From: Sporodiniella umbellata
Taxonomy: Eukaryota; Mucoromycota; Mucoromycetes; Mucorales; Rhizopodaceae
Direction: 5' to 3'
NCBI GenBank assembly: GCA_025677835.1
Contig: JAIXMR010000024.1
Coordinates: forward strand, 62,001 to 126,000
DNA length: 64,000 bases
The translations under genes and the position numbers were made by a program. The first letter of the stretch is position 1. Each line of letters opens with the position of its first letter. Of this stretch, positions 51,419 through 61,214 are shown piece after piece. A model generated the notes under the pieces. It did not search any database. It had not been told where the DNA came from and was given only the letters and a program-made list of their open reading frames with translations.

Positions 51419-52225
51419 TTATGAATAAATGTCTTGGTGTTTATAATAACGAGCAGCAATGATAGGAACGTCTTGATATTCCTTTCGGTATTCCCAAGTG
51501 ACATCGTACCTAGCAAGCTTTAGACAAACAGCTTCCAAGGTAATCAACCAGTTTGAATGTTGATGCTTTTGCTGTGAGTTGATACGATGCCAATCACTAT
51601 GAGGTAATAGTGGAAGCTTGAATTTTTTAAGTACACTGGCCATCTCAAGGATTACGACACGACCAAACTTTTCATGAGAAAAGATGTGTTGACGGACCTC
51701 GGCAGGCGTATCTAAACTTTGTTGAGCGATCAAGACGAGTCCCAAAAGAGCTACATGAGAAGGACCATGAATAGATACATCTTGAGTGAACTGACAGAGC
51801 AAGAGATGAAGTGACATGGCTACCTCTGATGCTCGGCTGAACTGATCACTGATTCGGCAACAATCCAAGGAATGGGAAATGGTATGCGCCCTTTGATTGA
51901 GCGAGGAGAGCTTAGGAACCCACCCCTCCTTGTCCTTGTTACCAAAATAAGAACGGCGGATCGTATCCGTAAGCTGCGGATGGTCTGAAATAGCTGAGGA
52001 CAAGATCTGACAGAGCGTAGCATTGGAAAGCTGGTTCAGCCAGTGTTGAATCACACCTTCGTTCAAATTACTTTTCTTAAAAACACCTTTTCCATCTTCT
52101 TTGTCTGGAACGATGAATGTAGAGCCTGTCAGAAAGTTACAATCCGTTGATTGAATATCGGTGACTGTCTTTGTCTTAAAACCGATAAATGATAGAATAT
52201 AAGATAAAACGTTGGTATTTTCCAT
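51419..52225 (-). CDS. Conserved protein, tentatively Cut8/Sts1-like
   Basis: A single uninterrupted frame of 268 codons from MENTNVLSYI; an upstream extension is lysine low complexity encoded by the long T tract and is discarded. The middle contains LNQLSNATLCQIL followed by SDHPQLTDTIRRSY, which resembles the helical repeat of Cut8/Sts1 proteins that tether proteasomes at the nuclear envelope. Later segments RAHTISHSLDCCRISDQFS and a hydrophobic helix LLGLVLIAQQSLDTP form an all-helical domain. The C-terminus is aromatic and basic (YKHQDIYS end). The family link is from memory of the pattern and is weak; an unrelated helical protein is possible. Confidence 0.7.
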   Translation of the reverse strand: MENTNVLSYILSFIGFKTKTVTDIQSTDCNFLTGSTFIVPDKEDGKGVFKKSNLNEGVIQHWLNQLSNATLCQILSSAISDHPQLTDTIRRSYFGNKDKEGWVPKLSSLNQRAHTISHSLDCCRISDQFSRASEVAMSLHLLLCQFTQDVSIHGPSHVALLGLVLIAQQSLDTPAEVRQHIFSHEKFGRVVILEMASVLKKFKLPLLPHSDWHRINSQQKHQHSNWLITLEAVCLKLARYDVTWEYRKEYQDVPIIAARYYKHQDIYS

Positions 52226-52308
52226 AAAAAAAAAAAAGGAATATGTATTGTAATGTCTTGTTTTGGTGTGCGATTTGGATTTTTTTTTTTGCTTTTTTTG
52301 TGCTTTTG

Positions 52309-52343
<35 letters not shown>

Positions 52344-54514
52344 GGTGGAAACAAGTATGAGATATAAATATATGCTTGTATGTGAGTGTTTATAATTAGT
52401 TTTGCCGGTTTTGCTTATTTAGTTATGTTTGTGATAGACGATTTGAGCTTGCTAGTATGAAATAGATTGATTGAAGCCACAATAAAGCAAATAGACATAA
52501 CGATATTGTTTCTAAAGATCTCTCTCTTTTTTTTTTTTTTTTGGACTCTCGCTTTATATCTCTCGTTCTCTCTTTCTAGGGCTTGACTTCTCTCTAGATA
52601 ATAAATTTAAGATATATGATCCTGTCGCTTTTTATAGCACTCTTCTTTACAAGAATAAAACAACAATGGTAATAAAAAAAAAATATAATCTAAGAGAGAA
52701 AAAAGGGGGAGAAGACAGCATTTTTATAGCGTACTATTTTTATTCTACTTTTCAGATAATTTCAAGATAATTTTAAAAATTTCTTTGTAATTATTCAGAT
52801 AAAATTGATTTTTCTTTAGATACTTTGCAAAAAATGTAAATTTTGTACTATGAAACGACGATTGATCAGAAATAACAAATTAAAAGAAATCGCATTTTGG
52901 CTACAAAATACAGCCGCCTGTTCTAGATAGTGTTAATACTTAACCTTGCTGAGTAGTGTTTACCTGGGCAAAAAAAAAAAAAAAAAGAGCCTTGGATTGT
53001 AGTTCAGCTTTAGATAGAGTTGATGGCTTCATCTTTGGTATACTTTCAGAATGTCAATATTTTCTCTGTCTTTTTAGATTAAAATATCGTCTGCAGACGA
53101 CTTGAGAAAGACTGAGGCTTTACTGTTTTTTGTCGGTGAGCTTAAATTCATTTTTTGTATCGTACTGCGTTGATATCATCCTTTTTTTTTTTTTTTTTTT
53201 TTTGGTTCCCAATTGATTTCAAAATTGGGTCTGTTGAAGCTCAATGATGTTTAAGTAAAGATGTGCGTACATACACAAGAGTAGTAGACATTTATGAATA
53301 TTTCCCCTTTTCCTGCTTCATTATTCCTTTAGTATGGCCTACTTTTATGCATACTACTTGATCTTTATTGCGGTAGGGATATTTGTGGTTTATTTTAAAA
53401 CTATGTTTAATCCTAAATATAGTTTCAACATATCAAAGTGACATTTGAACGCTGCAAGGTTTTTGGTATAGGTTCATTGGTCTTATTTATCTCTTATTTA
53501 GTTACCGGGTCCTATCAAACTCTTAACTTTTCTTGCTTTTGATAATCAACAGCCCATCTTTTCTAGTCGGTTCATAGACTGTTTACGGCTTTTGATTAGA
53601 GATGTACTTCAAATATTCAACAAGTAGTGATAGATGGGGAAGCCTTTTTGCTTTTTCTATCCTACCTACTTGTTTGGGAAAATCCAATTATATCTAAAAG
53701 ATTTGTTTGGACCAGGTTTTTAATTGAATGTACATTATCTGTTAATATGTGTCATTAAAAAAAAAATTGAAAAACAGCTTACTTGTTTATTTACATAAAG
53801 CATGTATCAAGTGACCCATTCATCTCTAAACCCTAAAAGGTACTTGATGTTTATATACATATATATATTTCGATGCGTTGATCTTAACATAACAGCTTTA
53901 AACGATTTGGCAGGGAAGAGGTGAGCATCTATAGTAAAGTGGCAATAATATTAATCTTTAAACGTATACGATACTGAAAATTTATAGCTTAGCCTTTTTT
54001 TTCTTTCTTTGAGAACTGTTGGTAAGCAGCCTATTCTACTTAAAAAAGCATCCTTTCTAGACAGGCGAATAGGAGTGCTCTATCTTGCTCAAGTAAAAAG
54101 TATTGATTTGACCTAGAACGGCGCTTAAATAAACATGAACTTCTTCATGGTTTTTACTGTTGCCTGGTAAGCAGTGATGCTACAAATATGTCTTTACACA
54201 AAGAATCGACAGCTGTTTTACTGCAGTTTTCTTGAAATTTTTTTTTTTTTTTTTTGGTTAATTCAACTGTTGGCTTGATAAAATATAAAGTTAATTGAAT
54301 AAACGAAACGCGGTAAAATCAATTTGCCTTTTTTTTTTTTTTTTTTTCATAAAAAAGACGTGTTTTACATAAAACGCGTCGATTTTTTTTTTTTTTTTTG
54401 TATATTTTTGGGATTCCTTTTTTAGAGAGCTCTGTAAATCTCGTGTTCTTTTTTTTTTTTTCTAACTTTTTCTTTTCATTAATAAATTATTTTCTTTCCT
54501 TTTTTCTTTTTGCC
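52226..54514. other. Intergenic region with long T tracts
   Basis: About 2.3 kb between divergent genes. A run of about 33 T at 52310-52342 lies just upstream of the minus-strand gene; others occur near 52530, 53180, 54240, 54330 and 54385. No exon chain found. Confidence 0.6.
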
Positions 54515-56069
54515 ATGTCAAAAAACGCTGACCTACTGGTAGGTGGCCCCTGCCCTGATTTAATATGTGGTATTTGTCAAGGTAAACCAGAAAAAAGAAA
54601 AATTGACTTGTGATAACAATAAAAGGTATCTAAAGAAAACAATAGATATATTTGATGAACCTATACAAGTTCATTGTCCAGAAGGTACTTTCAAGTCTTT
54701 TTATTTTTTTGAAAACTGACTAACAAAAAACAAAATAGACCACATGTTTTGCGATCGTTGTATCAAACAACATATAGAAACACAGAGTGCTTGTCCAATA
54801 TGTCTCACCACCCTCGATCGAAATTCATTTCAATTGTCAAAATTTGCGCAGAGACAGATCAGTCGAATACGCATTCGATGTCCTCATCATTCTAACGGTT
54901 GTTCTTGGCAAGGACTTTTATCAGAACCACACCCAAAAGAGGTATTTGCTGTTTTTTTTTTGTTTTTTTTTTTAGGGGGGAAAGAGGAGAAAAGTAGACT
55001 CAATGTTATTTATGTATAGTGTGAATGTGCACCGATGAGTTGTGCCAATGTTGATAAAGGATGTACAGAAACCGGTTTGAGTCGTATGAATATGTCATTG
55101 CATATGGACCAGTGCGCTTTTCAGGAATTGGCATGTCCTAACGGATCTTCAACCTGTTCCAACTTTTTAAGAAAAGACTTACAAAAACATGAAAGCGAGT
55201 GCCGATCTTATCGCTGTCCATATACATCTGAGGGATGTACATTTGTGGGTAATTTGAATGAGACCAATGTTCACTGTGAGTCGTACTGCGGTCGACTACA
55301 CAAGTCTATTGAAAGCTTGACAGAACAAATCAAGCATCTAAATGAAGCAGTTCAGCACATGTCGGCCGGGCTGGACTTTCAACCACTACCGCCACCACTT
55401 CAGCAAGAAGAAAAGAGCCAAGATGAGGAAGAGGATAAAGCAGAGACAGACACACCCAGTGAGGGTATGGATTTATTGCACGAGATGTTGAACGGAGACC
55501 TGCTCGATACCCTTCATTTATCAGACGGAAAGCCTTTGGATACCAGCACACCGCCTGCTCCAAACCTGTTGGATTTAGGCTCTCTTGACTTCTTAGACAG
55601 TCTTCCTTTAGAGAATTTCAGCTTTGATCAGATCATGTCTCAGGTTGCATCACCTGAGCCATTAGAGTTCAATCCATCCGCGGTGCTTCCTAAGAGAACA
55701 AGTAACGGTAAAAAAATTCGGTACAGTAAGAATGTACAGTTAGCGCATAGTGCGATGCGAATGGCTAGAGAAAAGACTGGAGATCACCGTATGAATGTAA
55801 ACGACCGTTATGTGAATCAACAAAAGAGCAATCAGCTTGCGCTTAAACACGCAGTAGATATCAACAAATTGTTATTGAATGACGAGACCAAAGCCAAAAA
55901 GAAAAAGGTGGCTGAATCGTTAAAGGCAGATGATACATCCATCATTTCTTCTCCACCAGCCATATCTTCTCCCTCTCATCCAACACATACCGCAACCCAA
56001 AGAAGGCCCATGTTCATTCTTGCCTCTTCCTATCTTTCCAATTATTCATCCAACACTAGTCCCTCTTAA
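54515..56069 (+). CDS. RING and TRAF-type zinc-finger protein (probable E3 ubiquitin ligase)
   Basis: Four exons (54515-54581, 54646-54684, 54739-54941, 55020-56069) close to 452 codons. A C3HC4 RING finger lies at 18-57 (C18, C21, C33, H37, C40, C43, C54, C57). It is followed by TRAF-type zinc fingers (about 75-190) with regularly spaced Cys and His pairs such as C-x-M-S-C and H-x-x-x-C, and a short coiled coil (KSIESLTEQIKHLNEAVQ, about 200-220). The C-terminal half is acidic then basic and low complexity with no MATH domain. Such proteins recruit E2 enzymes through the RING. Substrate unknown. The RING is split by two introns, and exon 2 has only 39 bases. Confidence 0.92.
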
Positions 56070-56167
56070 TCATGAAGCTCTCCTTTTTTTTTTTTTTTTA
56101 TTGTACATAGAATCAAAAAAAAAAAAAAAAAAAAAACACACATACACATATACATATACACACATAA

Positions 56168-56198
<31 letters not shown>

Positions 56199-56224
56199 AA
56201 CATATGTATATAAATGCTCCTTTC

Positions 56225-56941
56225 TTAAATCAACGTTTCTCTCTCATTTAACTGCTGTTCTAGTTTGATATTTTTTTCTTGTTCTGCTTTCAACTGATCT
56301 TCCAATTCAGCATATTTCTTTTTCATTTTATCAAGAGTTTCTTCGTTGGTAAAGTTAACACTGAGTACTACTGCTTCAATCACCTTGACAACACGCCACA
56401 GACGAAATACAATTAAAAGGCTAGAAAGAGTGAACAAAATGCGTTTTTTTTTTTTTTTTTTTTTTTTTCTTACCCAGCCACCTCTCTTTCTTTTCCTTTC
56501 AAAACAAATTCCAATACAAAAGTGGTTGTTACGACTGTAGGGAAATAGTATGAGCGCTTGTTTAAATAGCAACAATAAAGTACCTGTGGCGTCAAACAAA
56601 TGAAGTTTCCAATGAGGCCAGCCTGGTAAATAATAGGCTGGACCAAAAGCAATCAAGGACAAAAGGATTTCAGACATGAAGAGTATACAGATCAATAAAC
56701 TGAACAGTTCTGCCAGTCGAAAAGCAACAGCAAGCCAAGATGAGGCTGTGAAAGGAGCGGAAGAACATTCATGAAAAAAAGTAAAGGTGATTTGAATCAA
56801 TACACAAAGAGCGTCCAACAAAGTTAAACCCAAGATAACAATATGAAATCTCGAAGTTTCTAAAGTTTTGCCCAAGCGTTTTCTCCAGTCCAGTACTGGG
56901 GTTTCAAGAGAAGTATAAGGTAATGTACCATAAGATGCCAT
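56225..56941 (-). CDS. Voltage-gated proton channel, Hv1-like
   Basis: Three exons (56584-56941, 56474-56534, 56225-56420) give 204 codons. The protein is a lone voltage-sensor domain, as in Hv1: four membrane helices without a pore, and a C-terminal coiled coil (about 166-204) for dimerisation. S1 has the selectivity-filter aspartate at 43 (TLLDALCVL). S2 has Glu91 (SEILLSL). S3 has Asp117 (LFDATVV) and an acidic Glu128. S4 reads FRLWRVVKVIEA with charges R146, R149, K152. Hv1 lets protons leave the cell when the membrane depolarises and the outside is more alkaline. Odd points are lysine for the third S4 arginine, Glu at the position of the conserved Asn, and no lysine at the human K157 site. 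Both introns together are 102 bases, so a retained transcript stays open. Confidence 0.9.
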   Translation of the reverse strand: MASYGTLPYTSLETPVLDWRKRLGKTLETSRFHIVILGLTLLDALCVLIQITFTFFHECSSAPFTASSWLAVAFRLAELFSLLICILFMSEILLSLIAFGPAYYLPGWPHWKLHLFDATGTLLLLFKQALILFPYSRNNHFCIGICFERKRKRGGWVRKKKKKKKKRILFTLSSLLIVFRLWRVVKVIEAVVLSVNFTNEETLDKMKKKYAELEDQLKAEQEKNIKLEQQLNERETLI

Positions 56942-57045
56942 TGTGATTGAAAAGATGGAGAACTCGAAAAAAAAAAAGAATAAAATAGAGAGAGTTGAAA
57001 CAGTAACACAAACACCTCTTTTTTTTTTGGTCTACAAAAATATAT

Positions 57046-57690
57046 TTATTCTTCCCTTAAAGTGTCATAAAAGGTCTTTTTGACAGTTAGTTTGTAATCA
57101 TCGAATTGCTGTTGTAAAGTCTTTAAGGATGCTTGAGATTCCAATAGACTCTTTAACAATTGTTTCTCGAGTGAGGTGGTAGGTTGGACCTGGGCTGGAT
57201 CCAATCTATCTTCCTGTAGGTCACTACCTTGATCATCGTCAAAGGCAAATAAAAACACATCGTCTTCTAAAACAGGTTGTAAATAGACGTCTTGTTTGAA
57301 CAAATCGTTTGTTTTGTCAAAGCTTGTTTCTGAATAACCAGCATTCTCTTTCACCTAAAAAAAGACACACCTGTGAGCTGCATAAAACAAACAGGTCACT
57401 TTACTTGTTGTCTAATGTAGTTGATCAACCGAATGCATTCATAGAAATCAAGCTGTAATGATTGACGGAGTGCTTGAAAGTCAAACTCATGGCTTGTTTT
57501 CATGTGTTGAAAAGTCTCTGTGGTGGAAGGGAGAGTGGTTTGACAATAAAGACACTGGATATTTGTTTGTTCTTCATCGTGCCAATCGTCCCAACTTTCA
57601 TCTAATCAAAAACATAAGCAACATAGGCAAGCATATAAACTACTCTATCCTACCTTGAGCGTCGTATTCTTTCTCATAATATTCGTTCAT
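57046..57690 (-). CDS. PRMT3-type C2H2 zinc-finger protein lacking a methyltransferase domain
   Basis: Three exons (57654-57690, 57405-57601, 57046-57354) close to 180 codons. The acidic start is followed by a C2H2 finger with C29, C32, H45, H50 (CLYCQTTLP, HMKTSH), then the PRMT3-specific helix DFYECIRLINYIRQQ and an acidic loop YLQPVLEDDVFLF. In PRMT3 the finger binds ribosomal protein uS5 (Rps2). The C-terminus is a coiled coil with LKTLQQQFDDYKLTVKKTF and stops a few residues later, where PRMT3 would enter its SAM-binding fold. No methyltransferase motif lies downstream: the next minus-strand gene, the proton channel, starts 104 bases away. It may be a natural PRMT3-finger protein, a uS5 partner, or half of a split gene. 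Confidence 0.85.
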
Positions 57691-58165
57691 ATCTGTTTCT
57701 CTCTTTTTTTTTTTTTTTTTTTGACAAGAAAACTTTTTTTTTGTTTTGGATGATGAGCAAGTCAACCGATCAAAATAGAATAGTCACACACTGGCCCTTT
57801 TTTTTTTTTTTTTTCTTTTCAGTGTCTACTATCGAAAAATGTCCTTGAGCTTTCAGAGAGTGAGGAAGTTTTAGCCTCAAGAAAAGTATGCATTGGACCA
57901 AAACCAGTAATATACTCATATTCTCATTCTTTCCTTTGTTCTATCAAAAAAACAAGCTACCTAAAGCTTGTTAGCAAGATATACTAATAGTATCTGCGCA
58001 AGTTGCAAAGATGTATTTTAAAAGGCGTGCTGTAATCTGACCCTATCTATTTCAGATAGTTTAGAGGGGGGGGGGAAACCTTTCTATAAATACAGCCCAT
58101 TGTTTTTTTTTTTTATTTTATTTTGTTTTTTTTATTTTTTTTTTTTGTTTATTATTATTATTGTT
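57691..58165. other. Intergenic spacer between divergent genes
   Basis: About 475 bases with T tracts, a run of nine G at 58066-58075 (unusual in this AT-rich DNA) and a TATAAATA-like box near 58085 that sits about 80 bases before the aldo-keto reductase start codon. Probably a shared promoter region. Confidence 0.55.
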
Positions 58166-59311
58166 ATGATATATCAAAAGACATTTGAATTGTAAAGAAA
58201 AAGAAACAGGCACTTTTTTTTTTTAACTGTGTGTGTTCATATCTCGAATAGAAACAACGGTGAAAAGCTACCTGCAGTAGGGTTAGGTACATGGAAATCA
58301 AGTGAAAAAGAAGACAGTGTTTATAATGCAGTCAAGGACGCACTTAGAGTAGGGTATCGTCATATCGATACTGCAACGAATGTGAGCGTGTGTGTATATG
58401 TATGTATGTATGAGTCTTATGTTGTGTTTAGTATGGAAATGAAAGTGAAGTAGGCCGAGGTATGATGGATGGATTAAAAGCGAGTGGGCTAAGGCGAGAA
58501 GAGATCTTTGTGACCACAAAGTTAGCACCGATTCACAGTCGACCTTCCGCGGTACCCAAGGCTCTTGAAGCGTCTTTAACCAAACTGAAGCTAGAGTATG
58601 TGGATCTCTACATGATGCATTGGCCTGTTGCGCTTAACCCAGAACCAGGCGTGATGCTCCCTTTACGAGAAGATGGCAGTCGGGACTTGGATAACGAACT
58701 TCAAGGTCGGTTTGAAGATACTTGGGCTGCCATGGAAAAACTTTTGGAGACTGGCAAAGTTAAAAGTATCGGTGTAGCCAATTTCTCTATTCCTAATCTC
58801 AAGCGACTCTTGAAGACGGCCAAAGTCATTCCTGCAGTGAATCAAGTAGAACTCCATCGTAAGAAAAAAAAAAAAAAAAAAAAAAAGTCTTTGTTGACAC
58901 TCCTCCTTAGCTTATTTGCCTCAACAGGCTCTCGTTGATTTTTGTGTAGCTAGGAAGATTCATGTAACAGCCTATTCTCCTTTAGGATCCGGCGAAACCA
59001 GTTTATTAAAAGACCCTGTGTTGAATAAGATTGCTTCTGCTCGGCAACTTTCTGTACCCCAAGTCTTACTTTCCTGGGGTGTTGCACGTACCAGTGTTTT
59101 GCCTAAAAGTGTTCATTTTGAGGTAAATGCCTGGGTCGTTTTTGCTCACAACTAACTCTGTGGATCGATAAAGCGTATTCAATCCAATATTCAGCTGGTA
59201 GATTTAGAGAGAGAGGAAATAGAGGCTATCGATCGTATTTCGGAAACATACACCAAGCGATTTGTTAAACCTGATTGGGGTGTGCCTGTATTTGATGAAG
59301 ATTTTAAATAA
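58166..59311 (+). CDS. Aldo-keto reductase
   Basis: Five exons (58166-58191, 58252-58381, 58432-58858, 58911-59122, 59174-59311) close to 310 codons. The family reduces aldehydes and ketones with NADPH in a TIM barrel. The catalytic tetrad is complete: Asp48 and Tyr53 in HIDTATNYGNE, Lys82 in VTTKLAP and His115 in MMHWP. The signatures [14 protein letters not shown] and [13 protein letters not shown] (coenzyme loop) are present. The length suits the AKR1-5 type such as glycerol dehydrogenase or xylose reductase, but the substrate cannot be chosen. The start is set by an eight-residue first exon; the next exon alone lacks an ATG. Confidence 0.94.
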
Positions 59312-59951
59312 AAAACACGTCAGTTGAGCATCATTTAAGAAAATTGCCTTTCTTTTTTTTTTTTTTTTTTTTTGTGGGCAGTTTAAAATATAAACAATGT
59401 TTGAAAACAGCGGGTAAAAATAAATAAATAGGCATCGCTTTGAAAAAGATAGGAAACGAGGCTTATTGAGGACGATAAACAAGCCATTGAACTAAAGAGA
59501 AAGGGAGGGTGCACTTTGTGCTGGTATGTTTTTTGGTGGTTGGGTTTTGTTTGAAAATAGCCAAGGCTTTTTATTTTCTAGATTCATGCTGTACTACTGT
59601 TTTGTGTACTAGAAAATATCCAGTAAACCCCTCCCCTTTTTTTTTTTTTAGGTACATGACTAACACCACTACTACAACTTTTGTAGAAAGTAAGGAGCTC
59701 AAGGAGAGAGAGAGAAGGGGAAGGCTTGTGCTGAAAAAAAGAAAAAAAAAAAAAAAAAAGAAAAGAAAGTGACAGTAAAGGGCTACGGGACAAAAGTATT
59801 TATTTGTTTTACAACCGTTAAATTTCCGCACTTTTCTAAACCTTTTTTTTTTATGTAATTTTTTTTTTTTTTTTTTTTTTTTTTTCAATATTTCTTTTCC
59901 ATCTTTTTATATATTTTGTTTTATTTTTCTTAAAAAAAAAAAGCAGAGAAG
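59312..59951. other. Intergenic spacer with T and A tracts
   Basis: About 640 bases between two plus-strand genes. It contains T runs at 59352-59374 and about 59860-59885 and A-rich runs. Open frames here are lysine or phenylalanine low complexity and not credible genes. Confidence 0.6.
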
Positions 59952-60224
59952 ATGTCACCTTATTTGATACCCAAAGACCACCCGCCACCTTCTTATGAAT
60001 CTATTTCCTCTTTGCCTCTGAGTAACCGAGAAGTGAAGCCGTCTTGTATGAAACGGTTTATGAGAAAGTATGGACCTTTTCTGCAAAAACTGATTGCAGC
60101 TGTATTTGTTGCAGGCACTGTTTCAGCTACTGTCATGCTTCTCTTGTGGCAATTGCAAAACCTGACCAATTCCCCTCCACCGAATAACGATGATCCTTGG
60201 TACGATCCTTATCTCGAGTACTGA
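59952..60224 (+). CDS. Small single-pass membrane protein with PPxY motif
   Basis: An uninterrupted 90-codon frame from MSPYLIPK. Residues 11-16 read PPPSYE, a PPxY motif of the type bound by WW domains of Rsp5/Nedd4 ubiquitin ligases. A basic stretch (CMKRFMRKYG) precedes one transmembrane helix (about 45-67, rich in Ala, Val, Leu), followed by a short Pro/Asp/Tyr-rich acidic tail. Positive-inside charge suggests the PPxY end is cytosolic. The frame is free of homopolymer artefacts and ends in a distinct acidic tail, so I think it is a real gene. Small PY membrane proteins serve as Rsp5 adaptors in yeast (Bsd2, Tre and Ear types). The next gene downstream is an arrestin, also with PPxY motifs. 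Function is inferred. Confidence 0.72.
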   Translation: MSPYLIPKDHPPPSYESISSLPLSNREVKPSCMKRFMRKYGPFLQKLIAAVFVAGTVSATVMLLLWQLQNLTNSPPPNNDDPWYDPYLEY

Positions 60225-60515
60225 ACAACACCCATCCCGCTATATATATATATATATATACACACACATACACATCCACATCTACATGTCTATCTATATT
60301 TTACCCCCATCTACACAAAAGAAAAGCTTTTCCCCTTCCCTCCCCCCCCCTCGTTCTGCATCTTATTAAATAAACTAACAAAAAAAGACAAAAGAGAAAA
60401 TTGAATAAATAAATGAAAAAGAAATTAAAATACAAATTTTTATCTGAAAAGAAATAAAAGCTCTCTCTCTCTCTCTCTCTCCCCTTTATGATTTAGCATG
60501 GCTTATTACAAATAG

Positions 60516-60553
<38 letters not shown>

Positions 60554-61123
60554 CTGAGATAGTAAAAATAGTCTTCTTTTCACTGTTTTTGGCTTATCAG
60601 TGGAATAATTATCTAACACTATCGCGTTTTTTTTTTTTTTTTTTTTTTAGGGTTCAGAAAACATGAGCCATCCAACGAAAAGGCAACTCCGAAGGGTATG
60701 TGTAGATCGTTTGACTGGAACTTTGTAGGCCAATAGGAAAATAAGTCTGTTGTACGCGTCTTGATTATGTAATTGAGTTTGATTTTTCCTGCCTTCCAGA
60801 AATTTTAAGCGGTCTGTTTTTTTAAAGGCGAGAGGCCAATCAATGGCTTAGGAAGGGAAGCATTGTTCTGTTTTGTAGGACAATGAAACCGCATGGTGTG
60901 CCCTGTTTCTGTCCGCAGCTTGTTTATCGATCAAGAAGAGCCAGCGTGTCCCAAAGGTGGATTGTACCACGCCAATGGTTTCTACGCCTTCAGGGTTCGT
61001 TTTTATTTTTCCGTCGGACTCTTGGAGAAGCGGTCATTGAAGTGTGATAACAATCTAATGCTGATCAGCTCACGGCTGAATCCGATACGCATTGATACTC
61101 AAAGGATTCAAAGTATAAAAGAC

Positions 61124-61154
<31 letters not shown>

Positions 61155-61214
61155 CTTTTTAATCCAATTACATTTAATTTTTAATCTATTATTTTTGCTT
61201 ACGATTAGAACTGA
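60225..61214. other. Intergenic region with simple repeats and a doubtful small exon pair
   Basis: About 1 kb holding a (TA)n run at 60240-60260, C-rich tract at 60344-60352, (CT)n at 60462-60480, a 24-base A tract near 60518-60545 and T tract near 60626-60649. An ATG at 60663 opens MSHPTKRQLRR followed by a donor, and a second frame from 60918 could splice to it; this is doubtful. Confidence 0.5.
60462..60480. repeat. (CT)n microsatellite
   Basis: About 19 bases of CT dinucleotides between the PPxY membrane-protein gene and the arrestin gene. Confidence 0.9.

Noticed and set aside
56225..56941. Single-exon 238-residue reading of the proton channel
   Set aside because: It would replace S3 and the S3-S4 loop with a lysine run. 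Splicing restores conserved VVTTTFVLEFVL and the family's helix order.
59571..59888. Lys/Phe-rich ORFs on both strands
   Set aside because: They are translations of A and T tracts in the spacer after the aldo-keto reductase gene.
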